From an uncultured Prevotella sp. (GTDB lineage Bacteria; Bacteroidota; Bacteroidia; Bacteroidales; Bacteroidaceae), in contig CAAHDP010000083.1 of assembly GCA_900770515.1 (NCBI GenBank), positions 1-26,305 of the forward strand: 26,305 bases of DNA, in the 5' to 3' direction. Made by a program: the position numbers and the translations under genes. Shown here piece by piece: positions 1-7,352 of this stretch (its first letter is position 1; each line of letters opens with the position of its first letter). The notes below the pieces were generated by a model. The model was not told where the DNA came from, made no database searches, and was given only the letters and a program-made list of their open reading frames with translations.

Positions 1-58
1 CTGTGTATGATGTATCGAGACCGCGGATAAAAGTGACTACAACTTTCTTATTTGCCAT
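1..58 (-). CDS. argG: Argininosuccinate synthase, N-terminal fragment (partial)
   Basis: Only the first 19 codons are inside the window; the gene continues past the left edge. The peptide begins MANKKVVVTFIRGLDTSYT. This matches the start of ArgG, the cytosolic enzyme that joins citrulline and aspartate using ATP in arginine synthesis. The lysine-rich start, the VVV beta strand and the GLDTS segment of the ATP-pyrophosphatase loop are all recognisable. The usual loop is SGGLDTS; here the first two positions read I-R, so the motif is IRGLDTS. The gene lies 79 nt downstream of the GNAT gene in the same direction and argR is one gene further up, which supports an arginine operon. The assignment rests on a short peptide plus context. 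Confidence 0.7.
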   Translation of the reverse strand, partial: MANKKVVVTFIRGLDTSYT

Positions 59-137
59 AATCTTATGATTAATGTGAAATGTTAAATGTGAAATATTAAA
101 TTGGCATTCTTGTCAATACCTTATTATATATAAGGAT
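59..137 (-). other. GNAT-argG spacer with AT-rich palindrome and short repeats
   Basis: This non-coding spacer separates the GNAT stop codon from the argG start. Directly seen are a near-palindrome at 119-135 (CCTTATTATATATAAGG) and a repeated TTTCACATT-like element (minus strand) at about 70-100. No consensus promoter stands out, so argG is probably co-transcribed with the genes before it. Confidence 0.4.
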
Positions 138-743
138 TTAAATCTCTGCAGATGGACCGTCAATCTTGCGGATTCTCTCTATCACGTCCTGAGGAAGTTT
201 GATAGGAAGATGCTCCTCTGGGTCGAAGAGCATGGCAGTACAGATGCAGTATTTGCGATTGGTACGATGGAGGACATCTACGTTGATGCAACCCTCGCAG
301 CCACGCCAGAATGACTCATCGTCGGTCAGGTCGGCGAAGGTAACAGGAAGATAACCCAGCTGGGTGTTCATCTTCATGACAGCCGAACCGGAAGTCAAAG
401 AGAAAATCTTGGCATGAGGCCATCGCTGTCGGGCGAGCGTAAAGGTCAGGTTCTTGATACGCTTAGCCAATCCCATACCACGGAAGTCTGGGTGAACGAT
501 CAAACCTGATGTGGTGACATAGTGCTTGTTGCCCCATGTTTCGATGTAGCTGAAACCTGCGAACTTATCGCCCTGGAGTGCGATAACCGCCTTCGCCTCT
601 CTCATCTTGGTAGCCACATATTCAGGTGAACGCTTGGCGATACCTGAACCACGTTTCTTTGCTGCTTCTGCGATTGTAGTCAGAATGGTGTCGATGTATT
701 TGATGTGACTTTCGTCAGCCACCATGACTTTAACTTCTTCCAT
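138..743 (-). CDS. GNAT-family N-acyltransferase of the arginine cluster (probable N-acylglutamate synthase)
   Basis: This 201-residue protein carries the GNAT acyl-CoA binding motif A, seen as VHPDFRGMGLAKR around residues 83-95. The fold would transfer an acyl group from a CoA thioester to an amine. The gene lies between argR (55 nt upstream) and argG on the same strand. Bacteroidetes use N-succinylated intermediates for arginine and often lack a classical ArgA, and a GNAT in this position is the natural candidate for N-acyl(succinyl)glutamate synthase. That role comes from context and family knowledge, not from a catalytic residue seen here. The C-terminal third has four cysteines (C149, C152, C166, C168; CxxC then CxC) that could bind a metal. 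It is a soluble protein with no signal peptide. The start at 743 gives the usual GNAT N-terminus. Confidence 0.72.
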   Translation of the reverse strand: MEEVKVMVADESHIKYIDTILTTIAEAAKKRGSGIAKRSPEYVATKMREAKAVIALQGDKFAGFSYIETWGNKHYVTTSGLIVHPDFRGMGLAKRIKNLTFTLARQRWPHAKIFSLTSGSAVMKMNTQLGYLPVTFADLTDDESFWRGCEGCINVDVLHRTNRKYCICTAMLFDPEEHLPIKLPQDVIERIRKIDGPSAEI

Positions 744-798
744 TTTCTCTTAAATATTTAATAATGTTCTTGTTCCTATTTCTTATTTATGGGTTGAA

Positions 799-1284
799 TC
801 AGTCGTGCAGACTGAGTTCAGGAATAACCACCGAAAGTGCATTGATGATCTCTTCTTCTGTAATTCCCTTTTTCTTGACGAGGAAGATGGTGTCATCTCC
901 TGCGATGGTTCCCAGAATCTGGGTGATGTCGCTGTTGTCAATGTTGTAGGCAATGCTGCTGGCATATCCCGGTCGGGTTCTGATAACCACCATGTTGCCC
1001 GAGAAGTTGATAGAGAGGAATCCTGTTCCCATTGCCATGTTGCTGATCGGGATATGGTTGGATACCCGCTTGTAGAGTGCATCGTTCGGAAGTACGTATG
1101 TGTATTTGCCGCTGGATGAAGCTGCCTTGGCTACCTTCAGTAGCTTGAGGTCGCGGCTCAATGTGGCTTGCGTAATCTCAAATCCTTCCTGGGCGAGCGC
1201 TTGCAAGAGTTGATCCTGCGAACTCAACTCTTGACTAGAGATGAGCATCTTCAATGTATCCAATCTGCTATTTTTTACCTTCAT
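799..1284 (-). CDS. argR: Arginine repressor ArgR
   Basis: This 161-residue protein has full ArgR length. The N-terminal winged helix (residues 1-70) contains the recognition segment TQATLSRDLK (38-47), which is diagnostic for ArgR/AhrC. The C-terminal domain carries GTIAGDDTI (125-133); its paired aspartates (D130, D131) bind the arginine co-repressor and support hexamer formation. The protein senses arginine and binds operators in front of arginine genes. It is the first gene of the leftward cluster argR-GNAT-argG. A good promoter lies just upstream (1313-1344), and ATGCA-containing half-sites further up suggest autoregulation. The start at 1284 gives the normal MKxKxxRLDTL beginning and sits about 20 nt from the predicted transcription start. 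Confidence 0.93.
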   Translation of the reverse strand: MKVKNSRLDTLKMLISSQELSSQDQLLQALAQEGFEITQATLSRDLKLLKVAKAASSSGKYTYVLPNDALYKRVSNHIPISNMAMGTGFLSINFSGNMVVIRTRPGYASSIAYNIDNSDITQILGTIAGDDTIFLVKKKGITEEEIINALSVVIPELSLHD

Positions 1285-1312
1285 ACGTTGTATTTTTATT
1301 CGTTTGTGGTTG

Positions 1313-1344
1313 CAAAATTACACAAAATATGCGAAACTGCCAAA
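1313..1344 (-). promoter_or_regulatory. Promoter of argR (Bacteroidetes type)
   Basis: Read on the minus strand there is TTTG (1344-1341), a 20-nt spacer, then TAATTTTG (1320-1313). This matches the Bacteroidetes consensus TTTG-N19/20-TAnnTTTG. Transcription would start near 1306, giving a leader of about 20 nt before the argR start codon. Confidence 0.65.
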
Positions 1345-1359
1345 TAAATATTAGGAAAA

Positions 1360-1429
1360 ATGCATTTTAAGCGATAAAATGTTTTAAAAGTTAGGTTTTA
1401 TGCATGTTTTATGCAGTATATTTATGCAT
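1360..1429. promoter_or_regulatory. Candidate ArgR operator cluster (ATGCA half-sites)
   Basis: Four ATGCA elements lie in the divergent spacer at 1360-1365 (ATGCAT), 1400-1405 (ATGCAT), 1411-1415 (ATGCA) and 1424-1429 (ATGCAT). The pair at 1411-1429 forms an inverted repeat, ATGCA and TGCAT around an AT-rich centre, which resembles the general layout of ARG boxes. The cluster lies just upstream of the argR promoter. No binding consensus for this lineage was available to me, so the role is inferred. Confidence 0.4.
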
Positions 1430-1529
1430 TAGCTGTGCTTTTGCCCTGTTTCCTTCTTGCAGTTTCTCCTAGATAAAGAAAGAGAAATATAGAAACTTTT
1501 TCATCAAAGTGTATTTTCTTTGTAGAAAA

Positions 1530-1561
1530 ATTGCAGATATTGATTTTTTTGCTTATATTTG
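1530..1561 (+). promoter_or_regulatory. Probable promoter of the phosphatase-GH92 gene
   Basis: A TATATTTG box (1554-1561) fits the Bacteroidetes -7 element TAnnTTTG. Exactly 20 nt upstream is ATTG (1530-1533), a one-mismatch -33 element. The start codon at 1602 lies about 35 nt past the expected transcription start. Confidence 0.5.
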
Positions 1562-1601
1562 CAACGTAATCCTCATTGATGCAATGAGTAAGTAAACTGC
1601 A

Positions 1602-4600
1602 ATGAACAGAATAGTCACATTAATATATATATGGTTAGGTTGCGTCCTTTCCATGCAAGCACAGACCCGCCATCAGATGGGGGGTATTTATTACGCCTAT
1701 CCCGGAGGTCCGTCAGCGCAGACTGGAACTTTCGGGACAGACTCTTGTTGTGTGCTTGATTCCTTGAAAGGCGCTTTGCCAGATTCCCAAAAGCATGCTC
1801 TCAAGGATTCCCTGATTCCTTCGTCGGGTCTTATTCCTGCCGGATTTACTCCTTTTTATATCAGCCATTACGGTCGCCACGGTTCCCGATGGATGGCGCA
1901 TGACGACCGTTATGTATGGATATGCAGGCATTTCGAGGATGAGAGTAATCTTACTCCGCTCGGACTGCAGGTGAAGGGAATGCTGACAAGGATGTGGGAG
2001 AATGCCAGGGGGAATGGTGGAAAGCTCACCCGGCTCGGTGCACTTCAGCATCAGGGCATCGCCCGACGCATGTTTGCCCACTTTCCGCAAATCTTTGCTG
2101 CCGGCAATCTGGTGAAGGCACGTTCCAGCATCTCCGACCGTTGTGCCAGGAGCATGCAAGCCTTTACTTCGGAATTACAGATTCTCCAGCCCCAGTTGAA
2201 CCTGGATGTGAAGACCGATTCTGCTGATATGGCATGGATAGCCCATGTATCTCCCGAAATCAAGGCGTTGGCAAGCAGAACCAAGGTGGAACCTCTGATT
2301 TCTCCCGACAGATTTCTCCGTCAACTCTTCAAAGACATCTCGAAGATAGATGAACCGATGAAACTGATGATCGAGATGCATGCCATCACTTCATCCATCC
2401 AGGATGTGGGCTTGAATTTCCCGGTTTATCCTATCGATATTGAAGAAGCCTTGAATGCTCTCTTCACGGACGAGGAGTTCCAAGCCATCTATGAGGCAAA
2501 CAACCGTCGCATGACCATCGTCAATGGCAACGAACCTACCAACGAGTCGATTCCGGCACGCTGTGCCATTCCGCTCTGGCAGAATATCGAGGCTGAGGCT
2601 GATGCCGCCCTGCGTGCTCGCCAGTCGTCGGCAACCCTCCGTTTCGGTCACGATACGGCACTCTATCGCCTGCTTTCTCTCCTCTTCAATACCGCCCATC
2701 TTCCTCCAAGTGCCAAGGATGATGAGGAACAGGTGGTTTTGGGCGACGATGTAGATAAGATGGATAGGGTGGTTCCGATGGCAGCTAATCTGCAGATGAT
2801 TTTCTATAAGAATGCCCAGGATTCCGTCTTGGTGAAGTTCATGCTCAATGAGAAGGACATCAAGATCAATATCCTTTCGCAGGTGGAGTATGGCACGTGC
2901 TACTATCCCTGGAACCAGTGGAAGAAGCAGATGTACGAACGCATCCACGACCTGGAGCACATCCGCCAGCTGAATGCCATCAATACGATGGTGGGCACGG
3001 CACAGTCCAACACCCTGAGTGCCGGCCTGTTTGGCAAGGGCAGTGAGGAGCATGGTCAGACCCTGCCTGCCGTACTCGTTCCGAACGGTCAGAACTTCTG
3101 GACACCGCAGACCCAGGATACCGAACAGAAATGCATCGCACCTTATTATTATAAGGACTCCCTTTTGCAGGGTTTCCGCTGCAGCCATTGGATAGTGGGT
3201 GGCTGCATGCAGGATTACGGTTCCTTTACCGTTGCCGCCTTGGGCGACGAGTTGAGGCTCCAGCCCGAGCAGCGTGCCACTCCTTTCAGTCATGCCGATG
3301 AGGTTTCGCATCCTCATTACTATGCGGTGAATCTGAAGAAGGAGCATCTCAAGGCAGAGATGACGGCATTGAGCCATACCTCCATCCTCCGTGTCACTCC
3401 CGAAAAGGACCAGCTGGTGCATCTGGTCATCAATCCGAATAGTGATGAAGGGCAGGGCTACATCGAGATCGATACCCTCAATCATGTGGTGTATGGCTAT
3501 AATCCGGTGCATCGCATTTACCAGGGATGGGGCGAGTCGGCTGGTTTCAGCGGTCACTTCGTGCTGGCTTACGATGCCAGAGACCTGGTGGATTACGGAG
3601 TGTTCGAAGGTGACAACAGAATTAGCAAGGGCTTGAAGATGCAGGATAAGCCACGCATCGGCGCCTGGCTCACTTTCCGTGGAAAGGCGGGCAAGGCGAT
3701 GGAGTGGATGTCGGGCACTTCCTTCACCTCCCGCGAGAAAGCCCTGGCAAATCTCAATGCCGAGAACTACAACTATGGCGGCTTGGATTTCTATAGCATG
3801 ATGCAGTTTGCTGCCGATTTGTGGTGCGAACGTCTGCATACCATTGATGTGGAGCATCGCGATCAGGCAAAGGTCAACCAGTTTTATGGTGCCCTGTATC
3901 GCTGTTCCTTCCTCCCTCACGAAGTGAGTGATGTGGGTGATGAAATCAGATATGATGATTTCTCCATGTGGGACATCTATCGTGCTGAATTGCCGCTCTA
4001 TACGCTCATCACCCCGAAGCGTTCGGGCGAGATGATGCAGTCGCTGGTCAGGATGTATCAGAACCGTGGCTGGCTTCCTGCTTTCCCATGCTGGAACAGT
4101 TATACGGCTGCGATGATAGGCGACCATGCCAGTGCCGCCCTTGCCGATGCCTACGTCAAGGGAATCCGCAACTTCGATGCGCAGAAGGCTTACGAGGGAA
4201 TGCGCATGAATGCTTTCTCTACACCTTATATATATAAGGAGTATCAGGATGGAAAGGGACGCCGTGCCATCCAGTCGTATATCAATAATGGCTACATTCC
4301 TCTGGAGGATATGGTGGAGGAAGCTTATCATACCAACGAGCAGACTTCACGCACCCTGGAGTATGCCTACGATGATTTTGCCGTGGCGCAGATGGCGAAG
4401 GCACTGATGGATTCCTGCAGGGATGCTTCGCAGCGACAGAAATATCAGGAAGATTACAACGAACTGATGCGCCGTTCCGAGAATTGGCGCAATGTCATCA
4501 ACCCAGTCTCGGGTTGGGCGGATGGCAGATATGAGAATGGAAAATGGCTGAACAATAAAGACCTGGTTCATCGCCAGAGCTTCATCACCGAGGGAGCTGC

Positions 4601-5159
4601 CTGTCATTATACCTGGTATGTGCCCCAGAATCCGGAAGGATTGTTTGATGTGATCCGCCATAGCAAACCGATGGATAAGAAGGAGAAGAAGGCAGAAGAC
4701 AAGGTCATCTACCGCCTGGACAGGATGTTCGACAAGGGATGGTACTGGCATGGCAACGAACCTTGCCATCAGATAGCCTATCTTTATGATGCTGCCGGAG
4801 CTCCGGAGAAGACCCAGCAATGGGTGCACCACATCCTGCAGACGGAGTATAATGATACGCCGGGCGGTTTGTCGGGCAATGATGATGCGGGTCAGATGTC
4901 GGCATGGTATGTATTCTCCTCCCTGGGTTTCTATCCGGTTTGTCCTGGCACACCTTATTATTATATAGGTACGCCAGGTTTCGACAAGGTGACGCTGAAT
5001 CTGGAAAACGGAAAGAAGTTCATCTTGTCTGCCCGAAGAAAGGATGCAGGCAGCTACCTCATCCAGTCTACCTCTCTTAACGGAAAACCACTAACTGGTT
5101 ACCGCCTCTCTCACCAGCAGATAGTGAGTGGAGGGCAACTGCTTTTTGAATTGAAATAA
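1602..5159 (+). CDS. Secreted fusion of histidine acid phosphatase and GH92 alpha-mannosidase
   Basis: This 1185-residue protein has a signal peptide (residues 1-20, ending SMQA). The N-terminal part (about 80-450) is a branch-2 histidine phosphatase. It has the nucleophile motif RHGSR at 92-96, an RCARSMQAF helix, and the H350-D351 pair that supplies the proton donor, so it looks catalytically intact. From about residue 460 to the end it is GH92, a calcium-dependent exo-alpha-mannosidase family. Typical blocks are GWADGRY, TEGAACHYTWYVP with the presumed acid E997, GNEPCHQ, and GNDDAGQMSAWYVFSSLGF with presumed base aspartates D1094/D1095. The likely role is to remove phosphate and trim mannose from phosphorylated mannan or N-glycans in the periplasm or at the surface; phytate-type substrates for the first domain remain possible. 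It is followed at 65 nt by an AraC-type regulator. GH92 enzymes are usually about 750 residues, so the extra length is the phosphatase. Confidence 0.88.
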   Translation: MNRIVTLIYIWLGCVLSMQAQTRHQMGGIYYAYPGGPSAQTGTFGTDSCCVLDSLKGALPDSQKHALKDSLIPSSGLIPAGFTPFYISHYGRHGSRWMAHDDRYVWICRHFEDESNLTPLGLQVKGMLTRMWENARGNGGKLTRLGALQHQGIARRMFAHFPQIFAAGNLVKARSSISDRCARSMQAFTSELQILQPQLNLDVKTDSADMAWIAHVSPEIKALASRTKVEPLISPDRFLRQLFKDISKIDEPMKLMIEMHAITSSIQDVGLNFPVYPIDIEEALNALFTDEEFQAIYEANNRRMTIVNGNEPTNESIPARCAIPLWQNIEAEADAALRARQSSATLRFGHDTALYRLLSLLFNTAHLPPSAKDDEEQVVLGDDVDKMDRVVPMAANLQMIFYKNAQDSVLVKFMLNEKDIKINILSQVEYGTCYYPWNQWKKQMYERIHDLEHIRQLNAINTMVGTAQSNTLSAGLFGKGSEEHGQTLPAVLVPNGQNFWTPQTQDTEQKCIAPYYYKDSLLQGFRCSHWIVGGCMQDYGSFTVAALGDELRLQPEQRATPFSHADEVSHPHYYAVNLKKEHLKAEMTALSHTSILRVTPEKDQLVHLVINPNSDEGQGYIEIDTLNHVVYGYNPVHRIYQGWGESAGFSGHFVLAYDARDLVDYGVFEGDNRISKGLKMQDKPRIGAWLTFRGKAGKAMEWMSGTSFTSREKALANLNAENYNYGGLDFYSMMQFAADLWCERLHTIDVEHRDQAKVNQFYGALYRCSFLPHEVSDVGDEIRYDDFSMWDIYRAELPLYTLITPKRSGEMMQSLVRMYQNRGWLPAFPCWNSYTAAMIGDHASAALADAYVKGIRNFDAQKAYEGMRMNAFSTPYIYKEYQDGKGRRAIQSYINNGYIPLEDMVEEAYHTNEQTSRTLEYAYDDFAVAQMAKALMDSCRDASQRQKYQEDYNELMRRSENWRNVINPVSGWADGRYENGKWLNNKDLVHRQSFITEGAACHYTWYVPQNPEGLFDVIRHSKPMDKKEKKAEDKVIYRLDRMFDKGWYWHGNEPCHQIAYLYDAAGAPEKTQQWVHHILQTEYNDTPGGLSGNDDAGQMSAWYVFSSLGFYPVCPGTPYYYIGTPGFDKVTLNLENGKKFILSARRKDAGSYLIQSTSLNGKPLTGYRLSHQQIVSGGQLLFELK

Positions 5160-5224
5160 TAGAATCATAGAAATTAATACTGTAGGCGTAAGCCTGGCAA
5201 CTAGATCAATTAACAGATAAGTAT

Positions 5225-6256
5225 ATGGATGCTGTAACGAGTTTTATTTATGGAATGAGCATGATGTTCTTTTCCATGATGGCATGGATGTTTTGGCGTA
5301 AGGGCAGTGAACGGCTCTTCCGCCTCATCATGCTTTTGATGTTGATAGCGGATGCACAGTGCCTGAAAGACCTCGTGCTTTTCTATCACAAGGGGTTCGA
5401 CAGTACGGAGGGATGGTATTTCACCTCCGCTGTCGATATGTTTATCATTCCGTTCTATAGCTTTGTGCTGATGGAACTGGTGAAACCGGGCTGGACCACC
5501 TGGACCAAGGCGGTGGTGCTGGAGTTGCCTTTTGTGCTACTTCCGCTCTTATTTTTCATCTCGGGTGCCAACATCTATTTTTATATCCTCTCGGTATGGG
5601 GTGCCGTTTATGGCGTCACCACCTTTGTTGTACTCTTCTTCCTCATCCGCAGGTATCATCGCCAGCTCAAGGAGCGTTTCTCCTATCAGGAGAACATCAA
5701 CCTTTCCTGGCTCCTTGCCATTCTGGGCAGTTTCTTCCTCATCCTGGTTATCTGGACCTTGAGCTGCTTTGTCTTCGACGGAGGCTTCGACAATCTTTAT
5801 ATGGTCTGCTCCCTGGCTATCTGGATATTCATCTGTTACTTTGTGAATCGACATGAGTCGGTGATTGATGAACTGAAGGATGTGGAAGCAGCGCATGCAG
5901 AAGCTGCTCCGCAAGAGAGTGAAGAGGAAACACAAGGTCTCGCCACCGAGGTGCAGCGTCTCTTTGAAGTGGAGAAAATCTATCTCAATCCGCGACTCAA
6001 GCTCTCGGATGTGGCACACATGGTGGGCACCAACCGCACTTATCTCAGCAGGTATTTCAACCAGGAGAATGGCAGCACGTTCTATGATTTCGTGAATAAT
6101 TACCGCCTCCGTTATGCTGAACAACTGCTTCGAAACTCCGATTCTTCTATTCTGGAGATTTCAGAAAAGTCGGGCTTTAATTCCCTTTCCACCTTTAGAA
6201 GAGTCTTTTCTTCTGCTTATGGCTGTTCGCCTAATGAATTTAGAAACGCTCTGTAA
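5225..6256 (+). CDS. Seven-helix membrane protein with C-terminal AraC-type DNA-binding domain
   Basis: This 343-residue protein has about seven hydrophobic segments in residues 5-207 (approximately 5-25, 34-54, 66-86, 93-115, 118-142, 160-182 and 185-207). An acidic linker (about 212-240) follows, then an AraC/XylS double helix-turn-helix from about 242 to 343. In the latter, LKLSDVAHMVGTNRTYLSRYF is the first HTH and ILEISEKSGFNSLSTFRRVF the second. It would be a transcription factor tethered to the inner membrane that senses a signal through its membrane part. It lies 65 nt after the phosphatase-mannosidase gene in the same direction with no strong promoter between, so co-transcription and control of the neighbour are plausible but unproven. 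The ligand cannot be read from sequence. The start at 5225 precedes the first membrane helix directly. Confidence 0.85.
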   Translation: MDAVTSFIYGMSMMFFSMMAWMFWRKGSERLFRLIMLLMLIADAQCLKDLVLFYHKGFDSTEGWYFTSAVDMFIIPFYSFVLMELVKPGWTTWTKAVVLELPFVLLPLLFFISGANIYFYILSVWGAVYGVTTFVVLFFLIRRYHRQLKERFSYQENINLSWLLAILGSFFLILVIWTLSCFVFDGGFDNLYMVCSLAIWIFICYFVNRHESVIDELKDVEAAHAEAAPQESEEETQGLATEVQRLFEVEKIYLNPRLKLSDVAHMVGTNRTYLSRYFNQENGSTFYDFVNNYRLRYAEQLLRNSDSSILEISEKSGFNSLSTFRRVFSSAYGCSPNEFRNAL

Positions 6257-6276
6257 GTGATTGTAAACCAGTAGAA

Positions 6277-6377
6277 TTTACGAAATGAGTGCTTGCTTTT
6301 TACGAAATGAGTTTTGGTAACGGACAATAAAAAAGACACTTTTTGTTCAAATGGCGTCTTTTTTTTACCAAATGAAG
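6277..6377 (+). repeat. Three short direct repeats of TTTACGAAATGAGT type
   Basis: The 14-mer TTTACGAAATGAGT occurs at 6277-6290 and again, identical, at 6299-6312, a 22-bp step or about two helix turns. A degenerate third copy (TTTACCAAATGAAG, 11 of 14 matches) is at 6364-6377. They lie just behind the AraC-type gene. They could be protein-binding sites; the function is unknown. Confidence 0.5.
6313..6372 (+). terminator. Large hairpin, probable bidirectional terminator after the AraC-type gene
   Basis: AAAAAAGAC (6329-6337) pairs with GTCTTTTTT (6356-6364). The stem extends through TTTGGTAA (6313-6320) pairing with TTACCAAA (6365-6372), leaving an 8-nt bulge on the left arm. The T-run on the right arm gives a plus-strand terminator character 57 nt after the stop codon of the AraC-type gene; the A-run would serve the other direction. 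Confidence 0.55.
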
Positions 6378-6399
6378 CATCACTTTCGGAGAAAAAGCT

Positions 6400-6510
6400 T
6401 ATCTTTGCATCAGAATTTTCTAGATTAGGTTTACTTATCATTTGCTTTTGATAGAACACATAAAGAGGTTGGCTAACCCGTGGAGGGCAAGCCAACCTCT
6501 GCTTTTTTTT
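6400..6510 (+). ncRNA. Candidate small RNA (box, hairpin, intrinsic terminator)
   Basis: A TATCTTTG box at 6400-6407 fits the -7 element, though no clear -33 TTTG sits at the expected distance. The transcript would begin near 6414. It then holds a small hairpin (TATCA 6436-6440 with TGATA 6449-6453, 8-nt loop). It ends in an 11-bp stem, AGAGGTTGGCT 6464-6474 with AGCCAACCTCT 6490-6500, followed by GC and T8 (6503-6510). The terminator points along the plus strand, yet the only plus-strand gene upstream already has its own hairpin terminator. A separate transcript of about 97 nt is therefore the simplest reading. Confidence 0.4.
6464..6510 (+). terminator. Strong intrinsic terminator
   Basis: An 11-bp perfect stem (6464-6474 with 6490-6500) with a 15-nt loop is followed by GC and eight T residues. 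The T-run is only on the right side, so it acts on plus-strand transcripts. The stem may also end the leftward Bax-inhibitor transcript, but weakly. Confidence 0.75.
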
Positions 6511-6560
6511 ATATACTAAGAAAAACTGCTGATTCCCATATTCTGATTTCTGAAGAAATC

Positions 6561-7316
6561 TTATTCCTTGTTGCTTCCGAAGATGCGAAGCAGATAGAGG
6601 AACAGGTTGATGAAGTCGAGGTACAATGTCAAGGCTCCGATGAGTGCCAACTTCTGAGCACCTTCGCTCATGTCGTACTGTGCCTGGAGCATGTGCTTAA
6701 TCTTCTGAGTATCCCACGCAGTGAGACCGGTGAAGATGGCAACACCCACGTAGCTCAGGATGTAATCAAGTCCAGAACTCTTCAGGAACATGTTTACTAC
6801 GGTGGCGATAATCAGACCAATCAAAGCCATGAAGAGAATCTTACCCATCGAGGTCAGGTCCTTCTTGGTGGTGTAACCATATACAGCCATGGCACCGAAG
6901 GTTCCGGCTGTGATGAAGAACACCTTGGCAATGCTGGTCATCGTATAGACCACGAAGATGGAAGAGAGCATCGCTCCGTTCAATACCGAGTAGACGATGA
7001 AGAGCAGGGTAGCCGTGCTTAACGACAGGCGGTTCAGGGCACCTGTGATAATGAATACCAGGGCGAGTTCAGCGATTACCAGTCCGAAGAGCAAGCCTCG
7101 GCTTGTCATCAGCGTCATCATCAGGGTAGGGCTGGCAGCCACGCCGTATGCAGTAACACCCGTAATAACGAGAGCCAGGGTCATCCAGGTATAAACCTTG
7201 CGCATCAGTGCGGAGAACACGCCGCTCAATCCACGCTCCTTCTCATTGATAGCAAAGCCGTTGCTTTGCTGATCATTCTGATTGTTGATCAGATTGTACA
7301 TTTCCTTTTCTGTCAT
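6561..7316 (-). CDS. Bax inhibitor-1 / YccA family membrane protein
   Basis: A protein of 251 residues counted from MTEKEM. After a polar N-terminal stretch (NNQNDQQSNG) of about 35 residues come about seven hydrophobic helices. The family end block LTLYLDFINLFLYLLRIFG lies at the C-terminus. Family members (TMBIM/YccA/YetJ) are inner-membrane proteins; some act as pH-gated calcium leak channels or modulate the FtsH protease. The exact role here cannot be told. The frame stays open to 7367, but I chose 7316 because a promoter-like TATCTTTG box (minus strand, 7360-7353) would put the transcription start between the two and because family members begin with such a polar tail. It is a single gene between two terminators or spacers, on the same strand as the fimbrial operon but separated from it by 174 nt. 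Confidence 0.85.
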   Translation of the reverse strand: MTEKEMYNLINNQNDQQSNGFAINEKERGLSGVFSALMRKVYTWMTLALVITGVTAYGVAASPTLMMTLMTSRGLLFGLVIAELALVFIITGALNRLSLSTATLLFIVYSVLNGAMLSSIFVVYTMTSIAKVFFITAGTFGAMAVYGYTTKKDLTSMGKILFMALIGLIIATVVNMFLKSSGLDYILSYVGVAIFTGLTAWDTQKIKHMLQAQYDMSEGAQKLALIGALTLYLDFINLFLYLLRIFGSNKE

Positions 7317-7352
7317 AGTTTTATTTTCTAATTGTTGTGCAAATACAAAGCG

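Larger units (their letters stand above)
1285..1601. other. Divergent argR / phosphatase-mannosidase intergenic region
   Basis: This 317-bp AT-rich gap separates argR (minus) from the phosphatase-mannosidase gene (plus). It holds the argR promoter, the ATGCA cluster and a plausible rightward promoter at 1530-1561. I see no open reading frame or RNA gene in it. Confidence 0.6.

Noticed and set aside
2391..4331. Long open frame of 646 codons on the minus strand opposite the phosphatase-mannosidase gene
   Set aside because: The plus-strand frame contains the phosphatase and GH92 motifs over the same bases. The minus frame shows no domain, signal or promoter and is a shadow of codon bias.
6480..7022. 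Plus-strand open frame of 180 codons opposite the Bax-inhibitor gene
   Set aside because: It starts inside the terminator hairpin and mirrors the minus-strand membrane protein, whose family motifs are clear. Its composition is charged and repeat-free without any recognisable domain.
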